Shown here: positions 44,395 to 55,019 of the stretch, one piece after another
Layout: the number at the start of each line of letters is the position of its first letter
How positions within the stretch are numbered: the stretch's first letter is position 1
Assembly (NCBI RefSeq): GCF_018991925.1
Contig: NW_024742338.1
Location: 3,350,578-3,414,577 of the forward strand
Source: Homarus americanus
Lineage: Eukaryota; Arthropoda; Malacostraca; Decapoda; Nephropidae
Direction of reading: 5' to 3'
DNA length: 64,000 nt
Position numbers and translations under genes: made by a program
Notes under the pieces: generated by a model
The model's database searches: none
Seen by the model: only the letters and a program-made list of their open reading frames with translations
Told to the model about the DNA's origin: nothing

Positions 44395-45480
44395 ATAAAT
44401 GTTGTGTGTATCACGAGCTGTGTTAGTCCACCAGTCGTTTGTGCTGGATCATTGCCTTCTGCTGGTGGAGAGTATCAGCTTTGGTCTGACGCCGAGTGCT
44501 GTTTTTCCAGTCAATGAAGGCAGCACGTTCACCAGAGGAGTAGGTCGATTTCCTGGTTATATTCATCAAATCAACCCTGGAGCTGTGTTCTGATCTGGCT
44601 GAGGGTCGCTGCAGTTTTTTATGATGACAGTTATGAGGGTAACCCATTCGGCACTCGGATTCAGGTTGTTTGTTGTTGGGTTGTTTATCAGCCGCTCGTG
44701 GAGCTGCTCTCTGAAAGCACGTTCCACCACTTGGTCCTCTAGTCGCTGGGTGTTGAAACCGCCTGCTTAGCTAAACAAGGTGTTGGTGATAGTGAGGTTG
44801 TGTTCAGCACGCTTGCTGAGGAGGAATAGGCCGTTGGGGTTACACTTGCCTACTCCGTTTCTCCCTATGGTTCCCTGTCATATGTCAGCATCTCTGCCAA
44901 CTTTGGCGTTGAAGTCACCAAGGAGCACAATTAACCTTTATCTTCTCTGGGGATAGAGGTTAGCAGTCTGTCGAGGCCTCCTTGATGTCATCCTCTGCAC
45001 CCAGTGTTGTATGTGCTGATGAAGGAGGGACTCGTAGCGCCATGTGGCGCTCGTTGACCCCAACAGACTTTTCAGCTGGCCTATGCGAATGGCAAAGCCA
45101 ACTCCATAAATGCGGTTTCTCTCCACAGCAGGCTTATCCTTCCAGAAGAAGGACCCCCGGTCTGGGAGTTGGCCCTCATCTGGGAGCCGGTACTCACTAA
45201 TGGCTGTTGTGTCGATGTTTTACCTAGCCAGCTCTTTTGCCACAAGGGCGGTTCTTCTTTCAGGACGCTCATTTTTGTGCCAGTAACCAGAAGGATCCTG
45301 ACGTTCCATACAGCGACCTAAGAGGCTGTAGTGTGGTAGTGAAGGCAACACCACTAAGGGGGTCGTGTTTCCTTCACTACCATCTGTCCTCTATGACCAA
45401 TGTTTATAAGAGGTTGTATAATTTGTTTTAGTTTTGATCTGTTGTAATGTTTTCGACCGCATTAGGATGACCTTACTGTG
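44395..45480 (-). pseudogene. LINE endonuclease (EEP fold) remnant
   Basis: Read on the - strand from 45480. Broken frames give LPDEGQLPDRGSFFWKDKPA then ERNRIYGVGFAIR (about 45190-45080), VLLGDFNAKVGRDADI (about 44930-44880, with the catalytic GDFNA motif) and GTIGRNGVGKCNPNGLFLLS then EHNLTITNTLF (about 44875-44770). These are the successive blocks of the apurinic-endonuclease-like domain of non-LTR retrotransposons, often annotated as craniofacial development protein 2-like in arthropods. Stops and frameshifts show it is dead. The RT part is absent. Confidence 0.85.
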
Positions 45481-46084
45481 TGCAGTTGCCCAGCCAGGTG
45501 AGTTTTTAGCCAGGCTATGTTTAAGGCACCTTTTCTCGCCCCCTCCCCATGTGGGGTGAGTAGAGTGGCTCCTGGAAAGGGCTGTTCATCCGTAGGGTTG
45601 CACTGCTGCCTAGATCCCAATGTATACGCGACCATCTTATCTACGCCACCATAGGACTTTTGGGAAGGGAGCAGCCCTAGAGTTTAGTAAATCTATGAAA
45701 ATATTACGCATTACTCATCACAAACTAAAAAAAAATAAAAAAACATTCACCATGCATTATAAAAAGGTTCACAGAGCAACATAATAAAAATGCAGCAAAT
45801 CGACCTTCGGGAAATAAGTCTAATTTGTATAAATCCCATATGGCCGCCAAAATACCTACACGGAGCTTATTTTTGCCATATGCTATCAATCAAATATCAA
45901 TCAATTGCATCAATAAATATTATATAAATCGAATAAAGTCACCAAATCAATCTAATCATTGTAGCAGTGTTGGTTATGTGTGAGTGGCATCTTTGTACAC
46001 ACGCCACATGCAGGGAGCAGTCGAGTTCTTTGCGACAGGAGCACCTCACCGTCTTACAGGTTACTTCTGCTTATTTCCTGTAGA

Positions 46085-46530
46085 TCACTTGGAGGTCTGT
46101 CTGTCTGTCATCATGGGGATGATCTTTGAAGCAGACAACACTGAAATGTGAACTGGTTCTGAGCTCCTTTAGATCCACACCCTTGCCAAACACTCTTGAT
46201 GTTGTGTCACATCCTAATTGTGCATGGACACCGATGATGTTTTTATATATACGAGTAGCTAGAACTTGTCTTGTGTTGCTTGGACGACTCTCCCAGTGAT
46301 GCCTGCCACCTTTACATCAGATTTTGTACCAGGAAACAGGACACCCCAAAGAGTGCCGAGACTGGGAGAAGCCTGGTTGCCTTTTCAAGACATATTTTCA
46401 GCTGTTGGCTAAGTCTCTCTGGACTGTGTGCCGGGTTCGTTGTCACTTATGATCAGTTTACTTTAGCTGTTGCTTCTATTAGTCTTAACTGTTCTTGCCT
46501 ACGGTCTTCTTTCTTTGACCAGTGATGGAC
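46085..46530 (-). pseudogene. Remnant of a transposon-associated protein with GCDTTSxxFGKG motif
   Basis: The - strand frame 46255-46080 contains LGCDTTSRVFGKGVDLKELR, then SSHFSVVCFKD. GCDTTSxxFGxGK is a signature I associate with large arthropod proteins of uncertain, element-like origin; the family is not named here. Further upstream (46520-46270) other frames read DRRQEQLRLIEATAKVN and ERLSQQLKI but contain stops. Degenerate. Confidence 0.4.
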
Positions 46531-46586
46531 ACCTTGACAAATTATAAAAGCTGCACTAGTGTAGAATTATATTTATTTAGCATTTT

Positions 46587-46612
46587 CATTTTTTTTTTTT
46601 TTTTTTTTTTGG
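46587..46612. repeat. Poly(T) run
   Basis: About 22 T on +. This could be the A-tail of a - strand retroposed copy, because the remnant at 46085-46530 lies on the far side. Confidence 0.7.
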
Positions 46613-46647
46613 GGGATATGTGGTGCGTCATCCGTATTTTGACTACT

Positions 46648-47036
46648 AGGGGGAGGCTGCCACCCCTGGGGGGAGGCTGCCACCCTGGTCCTGGGGGAGG
46701 CTGGTCCACCTGGGGGAGGCTGCCACCCCTGGTCCACCTAGGGGGAGGCTGCCACCCTGGTCCACCTAGGGGAGGCTGCCACCCTGGTCCTAGGGGAGGC
46801 GGCCACCCTGTCCACCTGGGGAGGCTGCCACCTGGTCCACCTAGGGGGAGGCTGCCACCCTGGTCCACCTAGGGGGAGGCCCACCCTGGTCCACCTAGGG
46901 GAGGCACCCTGGTCCACCTAGGGGGGGAGGCTGCCACCCTGGTCCACCTAGGGGGGAGGCTGCCACCCTGGTCCACCTAGGGGGGAGGCTGCCACCCTGG
47001 TCCACCTAGGGGGGAGGCTGCCACCCTGGTCCACCT
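46648..47036. repeat. 29-bp minisatellite, left block
   Basis: Units of GGTCCACCTAGGGGGGAGGC, then TGCCACCCT; regular at 46915-47036 and gapped before that. Confidence 0.95.
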
Positions 47037-47412
47037 AAAAACATAAGAATGGAGGACACAGAAACTATTGGCCCATAATAGGCAGTCCCGTTTACACCCA
47101 ACCCCTATCACTCATATATCCACCCAACCTATATTTGAAGCTATCCAACGTGTTCGAGTTAAAGATGATGTTTGGTAACTTGTTCCACTCATCCACTACT
47201 CTATTTCCAACCCAATGTTTACCTCTCTCGAGCCTAAATCTTATATGTGTCTAATTTAAAACTACTGTCTATGTGTTCCCTCCTGGTTAGATAATTTAAG
47301 TATTTTTGTTATTTCACCTTTGTTTAGCCCTGATGACCATTTATACATCTCTATCATACGTCTCTCGAGGGAGTACAAATTCAGATGCTTTAATCTGCCT
47401 CTATACCCTAGG
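47037..47412 (-). pseudogene. LINE 3'-end fragment inserted between minisatellite blocks
   Basis: The - strand frame from 47410 reads GYRGRLKHLNLYSLERRMIE, then MYKWSSGLNKGEITKILKLS. RLKHLNLYSLERRR...GDMIEVYK is a widespread C-terminal segment of crustacean LINE reverse transcriptases. Downstream, broken frames give ERGKHWVGNRVVDEWNKLPN and SNTLDSFKYRL. The other end (AAAAACATAAGAATGGAGGA, then TATTGGCCCATAATAGGCAG) matches the 3' untranslated end I associate with these elements. Confidence 0.75.
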
Positions 47413-48044
47413 AGGGAGGCAGCCGCCGTGGTCCACCTAGGAGGGAGGCAGCCGTCCTGGTCCACCTAGGAGGGAGGCAGCCGTCCTGGTCCACCTACGA
47501 GGGAGGCAGCCGTCCTGGTCCACCTAGGAGGGAGGCAGCCGTCCTGGTCCACCTAGGAGGGAGGCAGCCGTCCTGGTCCACCTAGGAGGGAACCAGCCGT
47601 CCTGGTCCACCTAGGAGGGAGGCAGTCGTCTTGGTCCACCTAGGAGGGAGGCAGCCGTCCTGGTCCACCTAGGAGGGAGGCAGCCGTCCTGCTCCACCTA
47701 GGAGGGAGGCAGCCGTCCTGGTCCACCTAGGAGGGAGGTAGCTGTCGTGGTCCAGGAGGGAGGTGAGTCGTGGTCCACCTAGGAGGGAGACAGTTGTCGT
47801 GGTCCTGGAGGAGGGAGACAGCCGTCGTCCACCTAGTGAGTCGTGGTCACCTGGAGGAGACAGCTGTCGTGGTCACCTAGGGAGGGAGGGGAGCCGTCCC
47901 ACCTAGGGAGGGAGGAGGACAGCCGTGGCCCACCTAGGAGGGAGACAGCCGTCGTGGTCCACCTAGGAGGGAGACAGCCGTCCTGGTCCACCTAGGAGGG
48001 AGGCAGCCGTCGTGGTCCACCTAGGAGGGAGGCAGCCGTCCTCC
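47403..48044. repeat. 29-bp minisatellite, right block
   Basis: Units of GGTCCACCTAGGAGGGAGGC, then AGCCGTCCT, a diverged version of the left block. Units at 47750-47920 are shortened. Confidence 0.95.
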
Positions 48045-48960
48045 TAACTTACACACTCCCGTTTCGTGAGGACGAGGGCGTGTGGGTGACCGGTGGGGTG
48101 TGTTGGGTGTATGTGAAGGGAATGTGGGTGATAGAGTGGGTGGCAAGGGAAGACAGGTGGGATGGGAGGACTTATGGGTGGCAGGTGAACGTGTGGGCAG
48201 TAAGCGGGACTGGCTAACGGTGAGGTGTCTGGATGTGAGGCCGTTCGTTGTATAGGCGGTAGGGCGTGTGAGCAGTGGGCGAGTGAGTATGAGCAGTGGG
48301 CGTGTGAGTGTGTGAACAGTGGGCGTGTGAGTGTGTGAGCAGTGGGCGTGTGAGTAGTGGGTGGGAAGCAAGAGCGGTGGGTGGGTGTCTGAGCACCGTA
48401 ACAGGTGGGTGGCGGGGCAGGTGGGCGGTTGGGCAGGTGGGGCTGGTGATTGGGGTAGGTGGGTGATGGGGCGGGTGGGCGTGACAACTTGGGTGTCCTG
48501 GGGTGGGGGGTGGAGGGGACTCCCCAGCCAGCAGCCACCGACCTCCGCGCTGCCTAAATTGTGGCGATGATAACAGTGTGGGCGGCGGGGTAGGTGGCTG
48601 TGGGCGGCGTGGTAGGTGGGCGTGGTCGGGGGGATAAGTAGGTGTGGTCGATGAGGTAGGTGGTTGTGGGCGGCAGGGTAGGTGGGTGTGGGCGGCGGGG
48701 CAGGTGGGTGTGGGCGACGGGGCAGGTGGGTGTGGGCGGCGTGAGAAATTTCAGCCCTATCGCGGTCACCCCCCCTACAGTGACCCCTGACCCCCCCACC
48801 CCGCCCCTCCCCTCACACGTCTTCCAATGTGTCCACCCACACTACTGGTGGGTGGGGCGGGCGTGGTGGGTGGTGTTAAGAGGGTGGGCGTGGTAGTGGC
48901 GTGGGCGTGGTGGGCGTGGTGGGCGTGGTGGTGGGTGAGGGCGGCCAGGTGCGGCGTGCG
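48045..48960. repeat. G/T-rich minisatellites (GTGGGCGTGTGAG, GGTGGGTGTGGGCGGC)
   Basis: Sub-blocks: GAGCAGTGGGCGTGTGAGT at 48270-48360; GGTGGGTGTGGGCGGCGGGG at 48580-48740; GTGGGCGTGGTG at 48890-48940. Long GC-rich frames on both strands are compositional. Confidence 0.75.
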
Positions 48961-48979
48961 GGGGGCCGCCGGGCTCCAA

Positions 48980-49227
48980 TGTCTTACTCAGCGCGGCGGC
49001 CACCCGGCCCGCCACCCTGCCACGTCCTCCACTTCTCTCCACCTTGCTGCCCCGAGCCCCCCTGCCCCGCCCCACCACGCCCACGCCCACGGTGTCCTCC
49101 CAGACCGCCACCGCCACCCTGAGCACCCCCGCCATCTTCCCCGCCACCAGCCTCCACCCGGGAGAATTGATGAGCAGGCGTGAGAGATGGCAACACCGCC
49201 AAGTGGACAGTATCGGTAATGTAATCT
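48980..49227. other. GC-rich island, possible exon of undetermined strand
   Basis: On -, acceptor GCTCTTGTCTTAG (ending at 49228) and donor CTGA/GTAAGA (about 48983) bracket a stretch that opens YITDTVHLAVLPSLTPAHQF in one frame. On +, CTTACTCAG (about 48990) and CG/GTAATG (about 49215) bracket a frame ending GELMSRRERWQHRQVDSIG. Third codon positions are GC-rich either way. No family was recognised. Confidence 0.25.
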
Positions 49228-49487
49228 AAGACAAGAGCACAACCTTCTCATCAGCGCCAGCCCCGCCCCGCCCCGCCCCACCCCGCCGCCCGCGACGCCC
49301 ACCACCAGCCCCATCGCCCAATGCCACAAATACAACACCTGTTAGACGGCACCTGCATCATACACCTGCCCCACACCTGAACCCATACCTCCCCCACACA
49401 CCTGTAAACAAAGAGAATGCATGTGGTGGGTGACGTCATAGTGAGCGGCGGCAAGTTGTGAGACACCTGGCCTGGGCACCACCGTGT

Positions 49488-49680
49488 CTGCCCTGCCCTG
49501 CCCTGCCCTGCCATGCCCTGCCCTGCCTTACCCTGCTCCCATGCCCTGTCCTGCTGCCTTTCCCTTCCCTGCTGGCCTGCCATACCCTACCCTGGTATCC
49601 TACCCTACCCTGTCATGCCCTACTATGTGGCCCTGCCTTACCCTGCTACCATGTCCTATCCTACACTGTCCTCATGCTCT
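49488..49680. repeat. CTGCC / CCTGCCCTAC pentamer-type repeat
   Basis: CTGCCCTGCCCTGCCCTGCC grades into CTACCCTGNNAT units. Confidence 0.85.
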
Positions 49681-49789
49681 AGTAAACAGTACACATGTCT
49701 AGTTAATTGTGCACCAGGTCTAATTAACTGTGCACATTGATAAAAAGTTGTGTACCTATTAACTAAATTGTGCTCATGTATACATACCC

Positions 49790-49845
49790 ACCATCATGTA
49801 CACATACTATCATGTACACATATCCACCATCATGTACACATATTA
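49790..49845. repeat. Short CATCATGTACACATA tandem repeat
   Basis: Four units of CCACCATCATGTACACATA type. Confidence 0.75.
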
Positions 49846-49915
49846 ACAGGATTCCTTCACACTGTTCAAAGAAAACTTCACCAGTATAGAAACAGCAGTA
49901 CACTACAGTAATGTA

Positions 49916-50124
49916 CAGTCGCCTGCACTTACACCTGGTACAGTGGCTCGTGCGTTTTGTGAGATGTGGCACCACTGTGTTTGTTTATCTAGCATCCTTA
50001 GTCTGGCTACCATTGGGAGGTTCCTTGGGGCCATACTGGGAATTTTAATATATAAACAAACACAGTGGTGCCACATCTCGCAAAACACGGCAGGTACTGT
50101 GCCAGGTATAAGTGCAGGCGACTG
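49916..50124. mobile_element. 209-bp MITE with ~75-bp inverted repeats
   Basis: TA (49914) flanks CAGTCGCCTGCACTTAYACC, which continues TGG..CAGT..., then GAGATGTGGCACCACTGTGT and TTGTTTATA. The same sequence occurs in reverse, ending GCAGGCGACTG and TA (50125). The arms match over about 75 bp with few changes and leave a loop of about 50 bp. TA duplication and CAG ends suggest a Tc1/mariner-type non-autonomous element. High arm identity implies fairly recent origin. Confidence 0.85.
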
Positions 50125-50174
50125 TACATACGACTACAGCATCATACTGGTGTTGTCTTGAATTATGTAAGATA

Positions 50175-50302
50175 AGATCACCTGAATAATAACCTTAACT
50201 TATTTTACTGAATCAATAAACACCGTGACCTAACCTAAGCCCCACAGGAAGAGTTAAGGTGTTTAATCATCAAGTGAAATAAGCTGGGGTCTGTATAATA
50301 GT
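50175..50302. mobile_element. Fold-back repeat, copy K
   Basis: GATCACCTGAATAATAACCT, then TTATTTTACTGAATCAATAA and ACACCGTGACCTAACCTAAG, inverted as AGTTAAGGTGTTTAATCATC, then AAGTGAAATAAGCTGGGG. Compact copy with a short core. Confidence 0.65.
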
Positions 50303-50309
50303 AAAAAAT

Positions 50310-51000
50310 CATTACTTACAAATCTAAGCTTCATGTGACTGAGTTAAGTTAAAGTTCCACATATGTTGTGAGGTCCCTCCTTCCTATCCACAACAGACAA
50401 ATTTAAGTTATTAAAGGGATAAGAAGATTATTAAGTAAACCGAGTCATTTAATAACATTTATATTAAGTATTGATTAATATAGTTAAATAGGTATATTAC
50501 ATAACACTAAAACACAACTACGCAGTTATCAAAACACACCAGAATATTACCCAATTGTTCTTACTTTAAACATTAAATACACATACTATACCTGATAGAA
50601 ATGGCAGCTCAGGTAGCGAGTCTAGGTTGCGATGGCCAACCACAAGGAACCAGGAATTACCGCCGTAGTCCGCTACCATCACCAGCAGTAGTCCTTAATA
50701 CAATTCGTCGTCCACACCCCGGGAGAAGAGGAACACCGTAGGCCGCAGAATAGAGTCACAGCTTACCAGGCAGACACACTTGCCTCTACTGTATACCTCG
50801 GTCTCATAGTCGGATGGGAAACTGGTTCTGAATCAGTGCTCACTGGGGTCGAGTAGCTTCGTAAAGCAGTTTCTTCTGGTGTCAAGTTGGAGCAAGTGAT
50901 GGTTATGGTGGTAGAGTGAGGAGGGGACAGAGTCGTCACAGTGTTAGTTAATATGTTCCTCTGTATAAAGTATCTTGCGTGTTGACCTTAAACTTGAGTG
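50310..51000. other. Unique DNA, nothing assigned
   Basis: A moderately GC-rich part (50590-50930) has short open frames on both strands, none recognisable. It could hold an exon or UTR, but no splice-supported frame was found. Confidence 0.35.
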
Positions 51001-51024
51001 TAGAGTAAAATAAAAAATGATTAA

Positions 51025-51136
51025 CCACCTCCACCTCCTTCTCCTTCTCCACCTCCTTCTCCTCCTCCTCCTCCACCTCCTTCTCCTCCTCCTCCTCCTC
51101 CTCCTCCTCCTCCTCCTCCACCTCCTTCTTCTTCTT
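51025..51136. repeat. (CTC/CTT)n triplet repeat
   Basis: CCTCCTTCTCCTCCTCCTCC-type triplets; Arg-rich frames on - are artefacts. Confidence 0.9.
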
Positions 51137-51207
51137 TGTTTATGTGTACTCTGTGTATTTTTTCTTCTCATTCTTTGTCTCGTTTAAATCCAGTTGTTGT
51201 TTTATTA

Positions 51208-51525
51208 CACACCCCACCACCCCTGCAACCACCCCTGGCCTCTTACTAACACCTAACTGCCTCTGCCACCACCCTGTACCCCTGCCAACACCACCCTGTA
51301 CCCCTATCCACCACCCTGTACCCTGCCACCACCCCTGTACCCCTGCCAACACCCTGTACCCCTACCACCTCTGTGCCCTACCACCCCCTGTACCCCTGCC
51401 ACCACCCCTGTACCCCTGCCATCACCCTGTACCCTGCCACCACCCTGTACCCCTGCACCACCACCCCTGTGCCTTGCCTGCCCCTGCATGCCCCTGCCAC
51501 CACCCATGTACCCTGTAGCCTACAA
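51208..51525. repeat. CCACCACCCTGTACCCCTG minisatellite (~19 bp)
   Basis: About 16 units, many shortened by a few bases. Confidence 0.9.
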
Positions 51526-51671
51526 GAGTATCATGGCAGAACAGGAAGAGAGGGGGAGGAAGAGGAGGGAGTTGTGAACTTCTTAAATGTAATATTAATG
51601 TGTGGAGGAAAACAGACAAGTAACCTTCTACCCTCACATATAAATACATGACTAACACGACCCCAAAGAAC

Positions 51672-51768
51672 TGGGTGGATGTCTGGGTGGGCTGGATGGG
51701 TGGGCTGGGTGGGTGGGTGGGCTGGGTGGGTGGGTGGGCTGGGTGGGTTAGGTGGGGTGGATGGGTGG
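51672..51768. repeat. GGGTGGGTGGGCT minisatellite
   Basis: Tandem GGGCTGGGTGGGTGGGTGG units; potentially G-quadruplex forming on +. Confidence 0.85.
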
Positions 51769-51988
51769 GCCGCTGTTACACCACCACCACCCACGACCTG
51801 TACTTCACTAACACCACCAAACTCTTCCCCCATCAGGTACTGACCCAGATGACCCTCCTTCATCACCTCCACCAGGCAGGCAGGTCATGAGGTTAAGCTT
51901 TAGACAGAGACAGACAGACGCCCTCACACGAGACAGATGTTATGGTGGGGGTCAACTTGGGGTGTTTCTTCATGGATCTCAAAAATGA

Positions 51989-52063
51989 GCTCTCTCTCTC
52001 TCTCTCTGTTTGTCTGTCTCTCGTTTCTCAAAATATCGACATCATAGAGAGAGAGAGAGAGAG
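51989..52063. repeat. (TC)n and (GA)n runs facing each other
   Basis: CTCTCTCTCTCTCTCTGTTTG at about 51989 is followed 50 bp later by GAGAGAGAGAGAGAGAG, a possible hairpin. Confidence 0.8.
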
Positions 52064-52146
52064 ACCTGGTCCGAGTGTACAGTTCTCAGGTGCTGTAAAG
52101 TAAAGAGTACCAACACCAAGACGCTCACCCTGTGGGACTTCCCAAA

Positions 52147-52148
<2 letters not shown>

Positions 52149-52203
<55 letters not shown>
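52149..52203. repeat. (GT)n microsatellite
   Basis: About 27 units. Confidence 0.95.
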
Positions 52204-52608
52204 GAGGTGTCTGTAGCATCATCGGCAGCATCCGTGTTCACCTTCCAAGTACCCAGGGACCGTCCCGTGTTGAGGCCGGCCTACCTGCCTACCTGAAGGC
52301 CAGACGTCTTACTCTCTCTCTCTCTCTTGCTCTGCCTCTCTCTGTCAGTCTGTCTGTAGTGGTTGAAAGAGGCGCGGTACTCTTTTACAGTGTCATATAC
52401 GACCATAACTACTCTACAACGAGACGACCACATCAATCCATCCCCCTTCCTTCCCTTCTTCCTCTATTCATCCATACCTCCTCCCACATTCCTTCTTCCC
52501 TCCCCCTTTCTTCCCCTCTCCCTCCCCCTCTTCTTTCTTTCCTCTCTCCACCCCTCCTTCGCTCTCTACCTCCACCCACCCTTCCCAGGCGACCATCCAA
52601 CCATACAT

Positions 52609-52686
<78 letters not shown>
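52609..52686. repeat. (CA)n microsatellite
   Basis: About 38 uninterrupted units, preceded by a CT-rich stretch (52440-52580). Confidence 0.95.
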
Positions 52687-52688
<2 letters not shown>

Positions 52689-52855
52689 TTGTCCTCACTC
52701 GTTGGTGTGTGAGGACAATAATGTTATATATAAACAGATCACTATATGACATGTGTCGCGGAAGGTGTATAACATTTGTTGAGACATTGTGTTGTGGCAA
52801 TAGACGATCTCATGACTTGGCGTAAAAGTTACTTGGTGGGGGGTAAACTCTGGAA

Positions 52856-53637
52856 CATAAGTGATGGTGGTGTTCCGTGATGGTGGTGATGTTCCGTGAT
52901 GGTGGTGGTGGTGGTGTTCCGTGATGGTGGGGTGTGTTCCGTGATGGTGGTGGTGGTGTTCCGTGATGGTGGTGGTGGTTGTGATGGTGGTGGTGGTGTT
53001 CCATGATGGTGGTGGTGGTGTTCCATGATGGTGGTGGTGGTGTCCGTGGTGGTGGTGTTCCGTGATGGTGGTGGTGGTGTTCCATGATGGTGGTGGTGGT
53101 GTTCCGTGGTGGTGGTGTTCCGTGATGGTGGTGTTGGTGTTCCGTGATGGTGGTGGTGGTGTTCCGTGGTGGTGGTCCGTGATGTGGTGGTGGTGTTCCG
53201 TAATGGTGGTGGTGGTGTTCCGTGATGGTGGTGGTGGTGTTCCGTGATGGTGGTGGTGGTGTTCCGTGATGGTGGTGGTGGTGTTCCATGATGGTGGTGG
53301 TGTTCCGTGATGGTGGTGGTGGTGATGATGATGGTGGTGGTGGTGTTCCATGATGGTGGTGGTGGTGTTCCATGATGGTGGTGGTGGTGTTTGGTGGTGT
53401 GATGGTGGTTGTTCCGTGGTGGTGGTGTTCCATGATGGTGGTGGTGATGTGGTGGTGGTGGTGTTCCGTGATGGTGGTGGTGGTGGTGGTGTCCATGATG
53501 GTGGTGGTGGTGGTTCCATGATGGTGGTGGTGATGTTCCATGATGATGGTGGGTGGTGTTCCGTGATGGTGGTGGTGGTGTTCCATGATGGTGGTGGTGG
53601 TGTTCCGTGATGATGGTGGTGGTGTTCCGTGATGCTC
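52856..53637. repeat. GTTCCGTGATGGTGGTGGTG minisatellite
   Basis: About 37 units of 18 to 24 bp, GTTCC(G/A)TGATGGTGGTGG with variable numbers of GGT. The 314-codon His/Thr/Pro frame on - is an artefact. Confidence 0.95.
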
Positions 53638-53639
53638 AT

Positions 53640-54051
<412 letters not shown>

Positions 54052-54352
54052 CAGTGGTGTTTACTGTGTTGATAGTGACTAGGCCTAGGGAAGGGTGGTG
54101 TTCTGGGAAGTTCTGGGGAAGTTCTGGGAGGGAAGGTTCTAGTAGGGGAAGGTTGGGTGAAGGCTGAGGAGGAAGGTTATCTCCTCCTCCCTGCCTTCTT
54201 GTATCCCCCACTCAAATTTCAACACCTCCCTCCCCTCATCACACATCAACATCTCCCCCCTCCACTCACCACCAATCAGTAGTCCTATCCTCCCCCTTCC
54301 CTACCCTCACCCTAGCCGCTAGGATGTGGGGATTCCCAGCAGGGAGGCGTGA

Positions 54353-54505
54353 GGTGGTGGTGGTGGTGGTGGTGGTGGGTGGTGGTGGTGGTGGTGGTGG
54401 TGGTGGTGGTGGTGGTGGTGGTGGTGGTAATGGTGGTGGCGGTGGTGGTAAATGGTGGTAGCAGGTAGTAGTAGTAGTAATAGTTGTGTTATTAGTAGTA
54501 GTAGT
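54353..54505. repeat. (GGT)n passing into (AGT)n
   Basis: About 25 GGT units, then GGTAATGGTGGTGGC and AGTAGTAGTAATAGT. Confidence 0.95.
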
Positions 54506-55019
54506 GGAGAAGGTAAGGCTGTGAGGGGAAATTGGAGGTCATAAAAGAAAGTAGTAATAGCAGTAATAGTAGCGCAGGAGGTGGGCGTCTGATGCTGGCT
54601 CACCAAATTACCCGTAACAAACAAGAATCCGCAGACACCATCGCTATGAGGGGGGGTAGGCCCATGGTATACAGTACTGGAACAGGTCAACAAGCTCATA
54701 ACGTCACGAGAGCCCCTCACCTAGCCACGCCCACTCATAACCAAGGTCACCACTCACACTACTCTATTGTTCTTGGTGATAACATTAATTTATGATATAT
54801 TAAAAATTGATTTAAACATTCCTTCCACTTTCGTACTACTATAATAATAATTTATTTCATATAAAAGAAGGTATTGGTAGAAGTATAGTGTTCACACAGT
54901 GTATACATAAGATGTGTACATAATTATTCAGCATTGTTAATCGAATAATGTCTCAGAAAAAACCCAACCCAACTAATCAGTACATGGACCTTACAGTGAC
55001 GTTTGTGGCCACACACTGA

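Noticed and set aside
52695..53639. 314-codon His/Thr/Pro-rich frame on -
   Set aside because: Translation of the GTTCCGTGATGGTGG minisatellite.
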